NCBI GenBank assembly: GCA_963920525.1
Contig: OY986437.1
Location: forward strand, 110,104,715-110,168,714
Source: Dichetophora obliterata
Lineage: Eukaryota; Arthropoda; Insecta; Diptera; Sciomyzidae
Length of the DNA stretch: 64,000 bases
Direction of reading: 5' to 3'
This document shows positions 1 to 12,435 of this stretch, piece after piece. Position 1 is the first letter of the stretch; every line of letters starts with the position of its first letter. Position numbers and translations under genes: made by a program. Below the pieces are notes generated by a model that ran no database searches, was not told where the DNA came from, and saw only the letters and a program-made list of their open reading frames with translations.

Positions 1-467
1 TTCAAGCTGTGAAAATGAGTTGTATCAAGCAAAAAAAATTTTATATTAACAAAAATAATTTTAATGCAATTCGTTTTGCGTTTTACTGCGACAAAATGTT
101 TTTAACTTCTCAAAAACTCTTTTAACTCACGAAAAAACTAGGGTTAGGTCCACATATTTTTTTCGGTGTACAATAACATAAACTTAATACCATAAACTTA
201 AATAACCTAAAAAAATAAGTAAGAAAAGCTGTAGTTGGTGTGAAATAGCCTGCACCACTGAATACACATGCTTGAAAAGTGGGCGGGCCACGTTCATTTT
301 TGGTTCACAACTTCATATCGATCCCATGTGCTCACACACGGACTGACAGATGGACAGACGGATATGGAGGTGACGCTGATCAAGTATATACAAATATATC
401 TATAACGGGCACTCCTCTTTTTGGACGTTTTAAACGTTTGCACAAAATCAATAAACCCAGACCAGTA
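1..467. other. AT-rich flank with fly-type dispersed repeat tail
   Basis: No gene is visible. At about 335-440 lies a run with GGACAGACGGATATGG followed by CTGATCAAGTATATA, a wording that recurs in dispersed repeats of fly genomes. An 84-codon open frame across it carries no recognisable motif and is most likely chance. Confidence 0.35.
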
Positions 468-1339
468 GCTCGTTCCTGTAACAAAATCGGCAAGTTACCG
501 ATTTATGTGACGTCAGCCGTTATCGATCCCTAGTTACCGATTTCGTGACAACTAAAGTTTCTGCACGTTTAAATCGGTAAAAGCTCAGACCGTGATGAAA
601 TAGAACACAAATCGAGAAGAAAAGTTGCAAAATTGAGTCAAATGACAAGCAGCTGTTTACTCGAATATATTATTTTAGTTACGCTAATACTTTATAATAA
701 TTAGGTGCTTGTCTTGTTAACAAAAAGTGAATATTTGCAGTTTAAGAAAATTAATTATGTAATAATGATGTGTATTAATGGTTGCGGAAATAATCAACGA
801 TTACGAATGTAAATAATTTTACTCTTAGTGCTGTGCTGCAAAAACTTAGCAAATGTATGCAACCGGGTACTTTTTCATAGCTCAAACATATACTGTTTTA
901 CTATAATTTTTAACTTTTAGTAAATAGGTATTACTTTTAAATTGCATTACTTTTAAAACTAAAACTTTTTTAAGAATAACAAAATATTTCAATTAGAAAA
1001 AATTTACCATTTTTAAAGGTATATTTCGAGTACTTATAACTAAATAATACACAAAATTACTGACATTAGATAAATCCGTAGAATTCTCACTTGCCGCAAG
1101 GCCAGTGAGAAAAGTGACACATTGTTATCGATTCACTTTACGTATAGAAACACTTTTTTAAAAGGTTCCATTGAAATGAAATCGGAACATGTGATAGCTT
1201 ATCGATTTGGAACGAACGAATCGAACAGAAATCGATTCAGATACGTATAGAAACATTGCAGATGAGAATGACATCAGAGTGACGTCAAATCGGTAATATG
1301 AGTCGATAACTACGATCGCTACGAGTTACAGGAGCGAGC
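468..1339. mobile_element. TIR element / MITE, 872 bp, TA target duplication
   Basis: The ends are inverted copies: GCTCGTTCCTGTAAC on the left (468-482) and its reverse complement GTTACAGGAGCGAGC on the right. Both sides also share TTACCGATTT and GACGTCA blocks further in, so the inverted repeat runs for roughly 60 bp with indels. TA stands directly outside both ends (466-467 and 1340-1341), which suggests a Tc1/mariner-type target duplication. There is no transposase frame inside, so it is non-autonomous. Confidence 0.6.
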
Positions 1340-2187
1340 TACAGTTCAGGTATAGAGTATAACAAGAACACAAGAGAACAATAACACCGCACTGAATGTC
1401 AAGACTCCTTTGAACTTTTGAAGATAACACGAAGCTCTGCAAGTCTCTGCAGCTAATGGGAACACTTTATAATCTTAAAAAGTGAACTAACATTAGGAAA
1501 TAAAAATCATCGTGGGGAGCATAACTAAAAGTTTAAGAGAAATTCTAAAACACAGACGAATAATACAAAAATAAGTAGGTGGAGAAAACATAGATACTTA
1601 AAAAAATTCACTATATCTTAAAATTATTTTATTTCTTTTAATTAAGGTTAATACCTTTAACATCAATATCCATTTTGTAAATTTTAATTCAAAGACCTAT
1701 TTTAAATTTTTTTTGACACTCGAAATTTAACTTTAATACAAAGCCTCACACTGCACTAACCGACTGAACACGTGTTCTCACTTCTGATGCTATTTGTTAG
1801 AAAGTAGTTACCGCTAGATTTAAATAACAACAAATTTACCGTTGGGAAGCTTGATCATATAAGAGACTGTGAGTAACTTTTAATTTTAGAAATTTCAACT
1901 TTAAATGTTTATTTTTGGCCTATGGCAACAACTACAGTGAAGCGTGCGGAATAACAAAGTGGTTAGCATGAAAACATAACATAAGCCAATTTTCGTTTGC
2001 AAGTGGCAGAAAGTTTTTGCAAAGTAGGAAAGGGAAACTATCCACAAAACGTGGATCTTACGAATTATCCAAAAACCTCTAACAAAAGACGAGACATTTT
2101 AGAAGTTTCCCACTGCCTCCCATTTTAATTACAATTTTTGTTAATACACAAGATGCAACCTATCATCAGTAAAAAAAAATAATAAGC
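1340..2187. other. No gene seen
   Basis: AT-rich DNA without long open frames or clear repeats. Confidence 0.5.
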
Positions 2188-2190
2188 TTA

Positions 2191-2330
2191 CTGCATTATT
2201 CTGTATCACGAAGAAGCACACCAACGATGAGAAAGACACGAGAAGCAACACAATTTTGTATGGAAGAAAGTATGGCTTCTCGTGTCTTTCTCATTGTTGG
2301 TGTACTTCTTCGCGATATAGAACAATGCAG
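2191..2330. mobile_element. 140-bp palindromic MITE (hairpin), TTA duplication
   Basis: Two 56-nt arms (2191-2246 and 2275-2330) are reverse complements with about five differences, all transitions, around a 28-nt loop. The arms begin CTGCATTATTCTGTATCACG and the right arm reads CTGCATTGTTCTATATCGCG on the opposite strand. TTA flanks both ends (2188-2190 and 2331-2333), the 3-bp duplication typical of PIF/Harbinger insertions. A 129-codon minus-strand frame crosses the hairpin but has no recognisable protein features. A transcript would fold into a long hairpin. Confidence 0.65.
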
Positions 2331-2333
2331 TTA

Positions 2334-4860
2334 AATTTAAAACTAAATCTTTGTAGTAAGAACTAAAGAGCACAAATTGACCGGAATCGTAACTTTTTAG
2401 AAAATCTATATGTTTCGATAAAAGAATAAAAATATTTAAAATAAAAAATGGTCTTGTTAAATGTTTCTGAAGAAATAAATAAATCTTAATACTGATATAA
2501 ATAAGTACTGAAAGTTCAATTTGTTTCGAGAACGTATAAGGTTTAGTTGAATCAACAAAATAAACCGGAATTTGGACAAAAGTTAAAAAAGTCAAACCTT
2601 TACTAAAGAGAAAATCATAATTGGCATTTGCACGCTTTTAATATGGAATGTTATAGAATAACAATAAAATAAGAAAATAATTTAATGGCTTTAGCTACAA
2701 AAAATAGCTGTTCGCAAAAATAAAAGTGCAAATAAAACATGGTCGTTTAAATGCTGATTTGTCATAACTATTAAGGAAGTTGTTAGCCTTTTGCCACAAT
2801 TGTGGCTATAAAAAAAACCCAAAACGCAAAACAATCCAATAATTTATAAATATCATCAGAATTAATCATCAACCAAGAATGCATATTTAAAAATTATATC
2901 GCTTTAACCAGCTAAAATTGTCAAAAATATACCAAAATATAATATAAATTAAAAATGTAGATGTACCTAATATGTATGTACAAACTAACAGATTGTAAGG
3001 AGAGATGAACGGCCAAAAGACACCAACAAACATTAACGATTGTCAGGATCAACGGACGATTGTTCGTCGTCATTCAATTATAGTGAAATATTTTTACGGT
3101 GACTTTTAGGCAATTTAATTTAATGGCATGTTGGTTTTACTCGTATGGTATTGTGATATCAGCTAGTGGACATTTGCAACTTAAGTTCAAGGTTCGTGAT
3201 TTGTCACGTACGCGTTACAGTGCTTATTAATTACTTGAAATTTTAAGCTGGAATTCATGGCAACTCATCGAATCAATGAATATTTATTTCTACTTTATTT
3301 GTTGGCTTTATTTCGAAATTTTTTATTACAGTTCAAAAGATGTATGCATTATAAAGAATATATTTTGATATTAGTGCAGAATTATATCGAAAAAGCCAGT
3401 GAGTCAGTGGCTTAAACTGTGTTTTATAAGGGTTGTCAACCTCATAATAACTTAATCAATGCAATTGACAACTCTGTCATTGACCTTAGTTCCTATAACA
3501 TTTTATTTACAAAATGTTCCGCTTTTATTTAAGTATAGTTCAGCTTAGCAATGTCGATAAATCGGCTTTGTATTATTGAATAATTACTCCTCTGCATTTT
3601 TAGTCTCACCACATTCAGAGTTCATCGACAATAATTTGTCAACCGCTCAGTTGCCGGTAGCAAATCATTAACTGATCTGATAAAGACAACAAAAGGTTCA
3701 AAATTAATTGCAGTCATGTGGCTATAATTAATTCAAACAAGAGCAAAAGAGCAACAGTAGAACAAATGCAGTATTAACTTTAAACAATAAATCAATTTAA
3801 TGCTTCAACAGTTAATAATTTTCAAACATTTAATAAAGCGTTAATCAGCGTATCAAAGTAAAAAAAAAATTGAAAAATTAAAAAACAACAAAGCAAAACA
3901 ATAAAACAACAAATCCTTGAATGTCACTTAGATGTCCGAAATTTTGCAAACAAACAAAGATCTGCAAAATTTAGCACAACTCGAATACTTGAACTAAATC
4001 AATCAGAATATAAATTGTTCAATTTTATTACTACATTTTACTACATGTACATTTTTTTTTAACTGTAAATTTTAAGAAAACACACATAAATACTTTTAAC
4101 TCTTAGCATTTTATTTTTTACCTGATTGTTTTAATGGCATTTAAGCAAAAAACAAAAGAATTGCTTTAAACAATACAACAAGTTCTATTTCTTATTTAAA
4201 AGCTCATTCTGACTTTTTGCTGATTTCGATTGCAAGTTTTTCAAATTATGTCATATGGCAAAAGTAATACAATTCAATACAAACTGGATGGAATTTTTAT
4301 GGCTTTTAATACGGTGAGAGAGAGTGGAATGGAGGAGAAACAACGTTAATATTTATTTGATTACTTATACGCTAGTCAAAATATTTCAGCAGGATTGCAA
4401 ACAAAAGCAAATTGAATTTTTAACAGGCAGGATTTTAAAATATTATATAAAATTTACGACATCTTCACACATGTTTCCAAATTTAAGTAAAAACCAGACA
4501 AGGTTGATTTAAGTATGCTAATGTTTTGGTTATTCCCTCTAATATTTAATTTATATTTATATTTTTATTAAATGTAAATAATTGGAGTTTTTATTGAGCT
4601 GATTATTGTAGTTGTACATATTTTGGAAGAAAAAAAAATACATGATCATCTTGAAATAATTTTTGATTAAATTTGCCATTTGTTCGTTAATTTTGCATAA
4701 CACAAGAAGTGGTAATGAAAATAATTCGCCTTTATTTTATACAAGCCAGTACCTACACGATTAAGCGAAGATATCCTTTAACCAATTTACCCACTTATGA
4801 ATAGCCTTATTCCACATTAATATATCCAATAAACTTTTTTTATTGTTAAGACATATGTCT
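2334..4860. other. No gene seen
   Basis: About 2.5 kb of AT-rich sequence. Open frames here are short and in AT-rich contexts, without recognisable domains. No clear inverted or tandem repeats were found by eye. Confidence 0.45.
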
Positions 4861-4869
4861 GTTTTGGTC

Positions 4870-4915
4870 AAGGTGGCTACCGTAGCCTTGTGGGTAGAGT
4901 GCGTGGCCCCTAAGA
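4870..4915 (+). repeat. tRNA-like SINE head fragment, interrupted
   Basis: GTAGCCTTGTGGGTAGAGTG at about 4877 resembles a tRNA A-box/D-arm and matches in style the better preserved tRNA-like head near 48672. No B box follows because a foldback element begins at 4918. A tRNA-derived SINE cut by that insertion is the likeliest reading, but the match is short. Confidence 0.35.
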
Positions 4916-4917
4916 TA

Positions 4918-5583
4918 AAAAAGACACAGTTTCGATAGTATCGTAAGTACAGACGTAGAATTCCTTTTTCTGCAGTAATAGAGAAAAATTATTAGCAGTA
5001 ATAGAGATTAATTATTAAGTTTTTTTATTTATATTTTTCAAAACTATTTAAAAACATTTCATCTTCTAAATAAAAATTATTCAAAAACGAATTTGTTGTT
5101 GCCTTCTTCAAACTTACTTGATCTAAAAAGCTCACAATTAAATTCATGTTAAAATTTGTTTTGTTTTATAAAAAGTTTTCGTTTGATATACATATTATAT
5201 ATGTTTATGCTCTTTACTACAGGAAAAATAAATAATTCAAACTTTTTCCGATATTTATTTCCTTTTATTAAACATAACTTTGAATTACATTTACTTTTAA
5301 CCAACATAAAAAATTAACAACAAATTCATCACTAAATATACCAAACGAAAGCTTTTAATAAAACAAAACAAATTTTTACATGAATTTAATTAGATCAAGT
5401 AAGTTTAAAGAAGAACAACAACAACAAATATGTTTTTGAATAATATTTATTTAGAATATGAAATGTTTTAAAATAGTTTTGAAAAATATAAATGAAAAAA
5501 AAAACTAGATTTTTTCTTTATAACTATATAAAAACGAATTCTACGTCTATACTTACGATACTATCGAAACTATGTCTTTTTTT
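4918..5583. mobile_element. Foldback (long-TIR) element, 666 bp
   Basis: Nearly the whole element is an inverted repeat. The left arm (about 4918-5190) contains AGTTTCGATAGTATCGTAAG and the right arm (about 5335-5583) carries its reverse complement CTTACGATACTATCGAAACT. Inner blocks such as AAACTTACTTGATCTA also recur inverted. A spacer of roughly 140 bp lies between the arms. TA stands outside both ends (4916-4917, 5584-5585). There is no coding frame, so it is non-autonomous. Confidence 0.7.
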
Positions 5584-5604
5584 TATAGATATTCTGAATT
5601 TCTA

Positions 5605-5901
5605 CTCTGGAAATTTGGTAGCTACAGTCGGCATATGACAATCTAAGTATGTAATATTAAAATAGTTTAAATCAAATCATTAAATTATATATATATTATT
5701 AGAACGATTTGTTTTTTGTAAAAGTGGTACCATAGGAAAATTTATAATTCATATGTATGAACATACCGTTAATTGAATAAATTGAAAGCTTATGTATATA
5801 TGTATATATGCATGAACGTTACATAATATATATGTAACAGAAATATATAATTTATATGTACGAACAGAAGGTTAATTCTATATATATATATATATATACA
5901 C

Positions 5902-5941
<40 letters not shown>

Positions 5942-6252
5942 GTGTGTGTGTGTCGATAATGAATAACGACTAAACTCAAAATATCGTAAAAAAGCTATAT
6001 GGCATTTTCTTCATTGCCAATCTTTGATAGAATGCAGGAAAACCTTTTTTACACAGAATAGATAACCACTTAATTCTGCACCTATTACCGTTTGTAACGT
6101 TTCATATATTTCAGAAAAAAGGTAGGAATAAGTACACTTAAAATATCGGTTTTTACGATAATCGACACAGATATATTTACATAAGCTGATATAATTTTTG
6201 TTAAAAATACTTCGATTGTCATATACTGACTGTAGCTACCCTATTGCCAGAG
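5605..6252. mobile_element. TIR element, ~650 bp, with TA/TG microsatellite inside
   Basis: The left terminus (5605-5649) contains GGTAGCTACAGTCGGCATAT; the right terminus (6208-6252) read on the minus strand contains GGTAGCTACAGTCAGTATAT. Similarity continues through ATGACAATC and AAGTA, giving about 45 bp of inverted repeat with a few mismatches. The interior holds (TA)n followed by (TG)n at about 5876-5955. No transposase is visible. Confidence 0.6.
5876..5955. repeat. (TA)n / (TG)n microsatellite
   Basis: Two long TA runs separated by CACATTTT, followed by TGTGTGTGTG. Confidence 0.9.
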
Positions 6253-6380
6253 AGTAAGAACTAAGAACATATAAAAAAATTTCATAACTGAGCCAACAAA
6301 AATTGCCAAGCAAATCTAGAGGGCAGCGTTAGAGGGGATGAACCGAATCATCCACAGAAAATAAACAGAACTTTGCTTAC

Positions 6381-6683
6381 TATGTCCCGCTTTTCACTCG
6401 GCAATTCTCGAGCAATGTCACTCGTCACACACGAAAATTCTCGAGCTTGCGGCGAAAGCAAATATTGCTCCGAGAGCAATTATTCTCTTGCTCTGGTAGC
6501 AGGATCTCTGTGTCCCACTTTTCACTCGACAATTGCCTTTGCCTTTGTCGCAAGCGACAAACTGATTATTCGCCTGCATGAGGGGGTTTACAAAAGTCCC
6601 CTTTCAACCCGAGTAGTCAACAAACTACTTGCTGCGAAAACAAATATTGCTCATAGAATTGCCGAGTGAAAAACGGCCCTTTA
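6381..6683. mobile_element. Short TIR MITE, ~300 bp
   Basis: TTTTCACTCGGCAATTCTCG near 6391 returns inverted at about 6645-6680 (minus strand TTTTCACTCGGCAATTCTAT, then GAGCAAT). The left motif also recurs in direct orientation near 6510 (TGTCCCACTTTTCACTCGAC). A 98-codon plus-strand frame spans the element but is only the translation of these repeats. Target duplication is not clear. Confidence 0.5.
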
Positions 6684-7001
6684 CATAGCATGCAGAACCA
6701 AAACAACAATATCAGCAGCTAGTAGCAACGTTGCCAGTTATGTTGGAAAAATCCAATTCGTGGTAATTTTTGATTGCCTCTAGGAATTTTTGTTTTTGGG
6801 AATTCCTATTAAATTTTTTAATTTAGCGTGGTATTTTTTAATCGGCGTGGGAGTTCAGATGGGCATTTTTTTATTTCCGTGGGAGTTTGGTAATATTCTT
6901 CTTAAAAATTTTTTTTGTTTTAGTAAACAAAATTTCTTTGTGGTATTTCTAAATTTTTTTTAAATTACTGTTGAAAGTTATCTATATGACCTTGTTATTA
7001 A

Positions 7002-7580
7002 TTATGTTGATTTTCTATGATTTTAATACAAATTCTTAATGTTTGATAGTTTAAATCATACTTGATTTTAAATACAAATTCTAGTTGTTTGATAGTTTAA
7101 AATCGTTTATTGAGCTTAATGTCAGGTTAGAATAATTAATTGCTCTAACGAATTTTTCCAAAGAAACAACACTTTTAAATTATGTTGATTTTCTTTGATT
7201 TAAATACAAATTCTAAATGTTTGATAATTTAAATCATTCTTGATTTTAAATACAAATTCTAGTTGTTTGATAGTTTAAAATCGTTTATTGAGCTTTAGGT
7301 CAGGTAAGAACAATTAACTGCTTTAACTCAAACAGATAACTAATTAATCAGCTAGTGATGTTTTCCTTTTCAAATTGAAAATGCTGTTGTTGTTGTTTCT
7401 TTAGAAAAAAATCGTTAGAGCAATTAATTGTTCTAACCAGAACTAAAGCTCAATTTTATTTGCAATTTCAACAATTTTAAAGTTTGAAACAACTAGCATT
7501 TGTATCTAAAATCAAGAATGATTTACACTATTAAACAGTTAGAATTTGTATTAAATTATAGAAAATCGACATTAATATAC
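7002..7580. repeat. Direct plus inverted repeat block (foldback-like)
   Basis: A ~170-bp unit occurs twice in direct order (about 7002-7150 and 7180-7335) and once inverted (about 7420-7575). Each copy carries TACAAATTCTAGTTGTTTGA or a close variant, TTTATTGAGCTT and AATTAATTGCTCTAAC. No coding frame is present. The arrangement suits a foldback-type or long-TIR element. Confidence 0.55.
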
Positions 7581-7768
7581 AACTTAATAAATAATACGCT
7601 TATATGAAACATATAATGCCATGGTTTGCTGACAACGAAACGGTCCGCTTCAGTGCTTTTAAAAGTCCACACCGTTTTCAACCGAACCTATTGGCTATCT
7701 CGGTAACAAAAAAAAATGAAAGCAACTGATGAGTATTCATATATGTATGTTTTATATACATATTAATA

Positions 7769-7865
7769 AAAAACAACAGCAACAACAAAAGCAGCACAAC
7801 AACGAACGACGTGATTACGAGTCAAACAAGCAAACACAACAACAACAACAACAACAACTTCAAAA
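7769..7865 (+). repeat. CAA/CAG-rich microsatellite
   Basis: Runs of CAACAACAACAA translate as poly-glutamine in a 61-codon frame. I see no other support for a gene. Confidence 0.8.
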
Positions 7866-8082
7866 ACAGCTACTGCAGCTAAGCAGCTTGTGCATTTCTC
7901 ATACGAATATATGAAACCGCGCTGTATGACGTAATTCTACGTCAAAAACCACGGTAGCCCGGGTTCAATTTCAGCTCGACAGAAAGTTTTTTCAATTGAA
8001 TTAATTTTTCTGTTCGGTCGTCACCTCTCTGTAGACAATGGCAGACAATGGCAAAAATCAGAGAATAAAAATTGCCATGTAA

Positions 8083-8523
8083 GAGCCCGAACAGAACCAA
8101 AGCGGAAGTCGGTTGTCGGATTCGCCGTGCTACAAAATACATGAAAATATATGCAGCCGCCAAAAATTAAATCGCCGTAGAAATGCGTGACGGGAAAACG
8201 CCAGAATAGAATCTATTCTAATTTCTCTCTGACGGGTGGCGGATCTCTCTCTGAGTGACTTAAATGTTGCCATATTATTGCTAAAGATTGGATATGTTCA
8301 GTGTTATTTTCTTATTTTATACTATGATCTGACATTCTGTTTTTGTGCCTGTGTTGCATTCATGTGAATTCAATGCATAATATAAAATAATTTGTATCAT
8401 TCCCAATATGAAATGCAACCGTGATCCGACAACCGACAACCGCTCCTATTCTGGACGTGTTCTCAGCGGATTTCTTCGAGAAAGGTCCGCCATCCGACAT
8501 CCGCTTTGGTTCTGTTCGGGCTC
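8083..8523. mobile_element. PIF/Harbinger-like MITE, 441 bp, TAA duplication
   Basis: The termini are GAGCCCGAACAGAACCAAAG (8083) and its inverted copy ending GTTCGGGCTC at 8523. Similarity continues for about 38 bp (CGGA, GTCGG blocks). TAA lies directly outside both ends (8080-8082 and 8524-8526), the 3-bp duplication of PIF/Harbinger elements. No transposase frame is present. Confidence 0.7.
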
Positions 8524-8526
8524 TAA

Positions 8527-9100
8527 GGCTCTTGAGAACTTAAGTCGTTAGGAGTCGGCATAAAACACGTAGGTCCAGTTCTCAGTCATTTATGATCAAA
8601 CATTTCATTACACGCACAACACAATTGTTCAATAGAAGCTAGGTCAAAGTCCTTCCATGGGCTGAAATGGCCAGTTTATTTTTTTTATATATCTGATTTT
8701 TGTTAAGTCATATGTCTGTTTTTCTGAATTTCGACATTTTTTTCTAAAATTGTAAGAGCATTATTTAATTGTATTTATCATACATTGGCAACCTTTTTTT
8801 TAAATTTAGCAGCACTGTGCAACTTCTTAACCTGTAAACGTTTTTTATCGTAGTGCAAAAAACGCACTAAATTAAGAATAAAATTTTAAAATTATTTTAT
8901 ATACATTTTAAAAAACATTTCAGTAAATTTTGTGCTATATAATTTTTGTTTTGGTTTTTGTTTTTATTTGAAATCATAAACTCGTTTTTAAAACTTTCGA
9001 TTCCAATTTGGCGCGAAACTGAAATAATTTTCAAATGAATGATATGTCCTGTGAAGGGGGGGGGGGGCCAAAATTCTATACATACTTATTTATATTTTCA
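8527..9100. other. No gene; G12 homopolymer
   Basis: AT-rich sequence with a run of twelve G at 9056-9067. Nothing else recognised. Confidence 0.5.
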
Positions 9101-9162
9101 CGTTGAGTAGTACTCAAATTTAATATTTAATTTTTATATTAATATATAATTTTAAAATTCTG

Positions 9163-9745
9163 AATTCAGATCTGAAATCAGCGACCCCTAACACTGTTAA
9201 ATGATGGTTAAAATTCTTAAAAATGCATGTTATTAGGTGGCAAACCTATTATAAAAAATTACATAACTTTGAATGTTGCTGTGTTGTTCTGACTACGGAT
9301 TCGGATTCAGCGACCCGTTTTTACCTAGTGTTCGCGCCAGCACCGAATTCGTAAAAATAAAAGAATGAAGGTGGCAACCCTATTAACCATATTGAATTTT
9401 AAAATTCTGACTTCAGATTCAAAATAGGTGACACTGTTAAATGATGATTAAAATTCTTACAAATATATATAAACCCTTAATATTTAATTCATTCTATACT
9501 TATTTGATTCACTTTTTTTCAAAGAATCACATATGACTACTACTTTGAAAACTTCTTATACCCATTCATACTTATTTTTGTGTGAGTGGCTCGTGATTAA
9601 AAAATGTGATTCACTTTTTTTTAATCAATCACATATAAGTACTACTTTGGAAATTACTTATACTTATTCATACTTATTTTTGAGCAAGCTCATGACTCAA
9701 AAATGTCATTCATTTCAAATGTCTGATTTGAATCACTGAGTAGTG
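9163..9745. repeat. Two short duplicated blocks
   Basis: TTTTAAAATTCTGAATTCAG with CACTGTTAAATGATGGTTAA (about 9163-9220) recurs about 230 bp on (9395-9455). Next, a ~108-bp unit repeats in tandem (about 9510-9617 and 9618-9722) with TTATTCATACTTATTTTTG in each copy. A 68-codon frame through the second block simply reads the repeat. Confidence 0.5.
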
Positions 9746-9780
9746 AGTGAATAGTACTCGAATACTACTTATTTTTAAGT

Positions 9781-12340
9781 ATTCGTTGCAGATCCCTGGT
9801 AGGCAATGATAATATTAATCATCACTGGATACGTCGAAGTAACGTTGATTTATTACGCGAGGCATTCTTTTAGTTAGGTATTTTTTTAGTTAGGTTTTCA
9901 GCTGCAAATTTGTTTCGAGTGTGTTGTATTTCTTGTTTGTCGATGTGAAACGCTTTTATTTTTATTATAGTTTAGTGGCTCATATTTTAAAAATTTTTTC
10001 TGTAAGAAGGAAAAATGTACATTGTGAAGAGTTTCGCACTTAGACATACCATCAAAATTCAGTGAAGTGTCCCCAGTACGGAACCAGTACTACTTTTATG
10101 TGAAAAATTCCGATTGAATCAGGTAGAGAAATCTGGAAATTTCATTAATTTCAGTATTCTTCTCAAATTATTGTAAGAAAGCTTTACACCATTTATTTAT
10201 AAAAATCGTCTTTTTGGATGCGTTTTGTTTTTCGGGTTCAAACTTAAAATTTAAATAAAAATTAATGCATTTAAAAAATTATTTCATTGAATAACTTTAA
10301 TATGTTTAAAAAAATCTTTACAAATCATATACTGATGTTGCGTTTACGTGTAAAAGTCTTTGTAATGAGTTGATTCGTGTAAACAACAACAGTGAAAACA
10401 AATGTATCACGCTCTATCGGATCAAATGCGATGCATTCAAAATTAGCATCAGTATTGTTTTCACTATCCTTGACATCGGCAGTTGTATATGATGGTAGTG
10501 TTGATAACGGTGAAGCCAACAATAATGACATACACATTCTAATAGCGGCATTGCATCACAGCCTCTTCGTAATTTACGGCTAAAAAATTTTATTAAATAA
10601 ATTTTTCTTTAAAAAGTCAAGAGTTTTTAAACAATTAAATTGTGAAATAAAGATATGAGTCTTAACCGGCTTTAAGTTTTGAGGAATGTTTGAAGTTAAT
10701 CATGAGTTATAAAACGTTTACTTATATTTCTCAGAATTCTGAAACGAGGAAAAGTTTTAAGTCAATTGTTTGAGTAATTTCTTTAATTCTAAGATTTAAT
10801 AAGTTTATGTTAAAGTCTTTCTGTATCTAAAATTTTATTGTTTCGAGATAAATGAGATATCGTTCTCATCCCTAAAATTTCTTAAAACATACCTCCGTAA
10901 CTCAATAGACGAGACCCGTTTGAACGGATGTGCATCCTTAGCATACACAATGATTGCACAGTAACAGAGCAGGATTTGTTGGTAGAATTTGCGAAAAAGA
11001 AGACTTCATTTTTAATTTATTTCCATACAAAACCTTTCAAAATTTAAATAATTTAATTTCCATTTTTTTTTTCATTTCTTACAAAATTCTTTCAGAAGTT
11101 GTTTATGTCATAATTAATATTTAAGCTATAATATGCATACATCTTAGAAATTCTGGCCATAAAATCTAGCACTCAAAGCCTGTACAATGATATCTTGAAA
11201 GTAAGGATAGTTAGGAAAGTAAGAAAGTTATTTCAATTTTAGTGAAAATAAATTTTAAAAAATTAAATAAGGCATGAAAAACAGCATCTTCAATGCTACT
11301 GCAAAACTTTAAAATTTTTTGATGCAGACTGGAAGAGCTTTTTTCGGCCTTTAGAATTCTTTACCGAAAGAATTCGGCCTTAAGAAATGTAAGAGCTTTA
11401 AGGAAAATAGCACAATTTAGACTTGCCAATTAATTAATAAATAAATTAATAAATTCGACAATTTTCTTTAAATCTTCATCTATTTTATACTCTATCTCGA
11501 TTTCTTCCCTTTTTCTACTTAGTATTAAAATTAACTTTATAATAAGTATAATGGTTTAAGTTAGGTTTACGAAAATCTTTTATTTGTATAGTCCAAAAAA
11601 TGTTATTCCAACTTGTATATTAAAAGAACTAAGTTCTTATCGTACTATAAATCAATAAATAATAATGAGAGCTTTTTTTTTTCTTTAAAGACAAACCTTT
11701 CCTTAATACTGTAAAAAGAAATAAGTAACCAGAATCTTACTGAATTCTCTTGTATGCCACATAATATTTACAATCTTTAATGATAACTTTTTCAAATCAA
11801 TTAACCGAAACAAAATACGCGGAAGACACGTAGCTTCTTTTTTGTTTTATGGTTTTTATTAGTTGGCCTTTACTTTTTTTTAAAAAAAAACTTCATGAGA
11901 GCGCATTTCAATATTTTCAGAGTTTAATTGCAAATCCAAAAGTCACGTTACAAGCACAATAAGTTGTTACTTCTTTAACTCGAAACACCCTGTCGTTGCC
12001 ATATAATGCAAACACGAACACTTAAAATGTGCTTATTTTAGTCTAAACCATTTTATATTTGCGTTAACAGGTTATTCTGTAAATTTATAAAAAAAATTTA
12101 CTCAGAGTGATTCGGGTTAAGTGTAAAAATGTTTAAAATCTTATTCTTAGACGCAACAGCAATCTTAAAATTATATTTTACTTAAGAAATTATTCTGGTG
12201 GGAATTGTGATTTTCTCTAAACTCAACTAGCAAATGTTAGCGAATCGATTTGATGAAACCAACACCTAAGTTGTATATTATTTTATTTGCATTTGCTGTC
12301 GTGCAACAAACTTGCTAATCTTTTCAAGTACTTGCTTAAA
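9781..12340. other. No gene seen
   Basis: About 2.5 kb of AT-rich DNA. A small perfect palindrome GAATTCTTTaccgAAAGAATTC near 11352 is the only structure noticed. Open frames are 60-70 codons without domain features. Confidence 0.4.
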
Positions 12341-12349
12341 GTTTTCCAA

Positions 12350-12435
12350 ACTAGAATAGAGTCAGAAAGACGTTTCTCCACCGCTGTTTTCAACAAAGTT
12401 CGATTTAGTGTATCGGACAAATCGCTGGACACCAA
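12350..12435 (+). pseudogene. hAT transposase C-terminal relic
   Basis: The plus strand reads RIESERRFSTA, then VSDKSLDTKSL and a stop. This matches the hAT dimerisation motif (S-x-E-R-x-F-S, then LSDK-L). Nothing recognisable precedes it, so only a scrap of the C-terminal domain remains. Confidence 0.45.

Noticed and set aside
279..533. 84-codon plus-strand frame
   Set aside because: It runs across a dispersed repeat and the left end of a TIR element and has no protein features.
6373..6669. 98-codon plus-strand frame
   Set aside because: It is the translation of a MITE and its internal direct repeats.
7729..7914. Glutamine-rich short protein
   Set aside because: Produced by a CAA/CAG microsatellite; no start context or flanking coding sequence.
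11870..11905. ACTTTTTTTTAAAAAAAAACT palindrome as a terminator or element end
   Set aside because: Simple A/T runs of this kind are expected in such AT-rich DNA.
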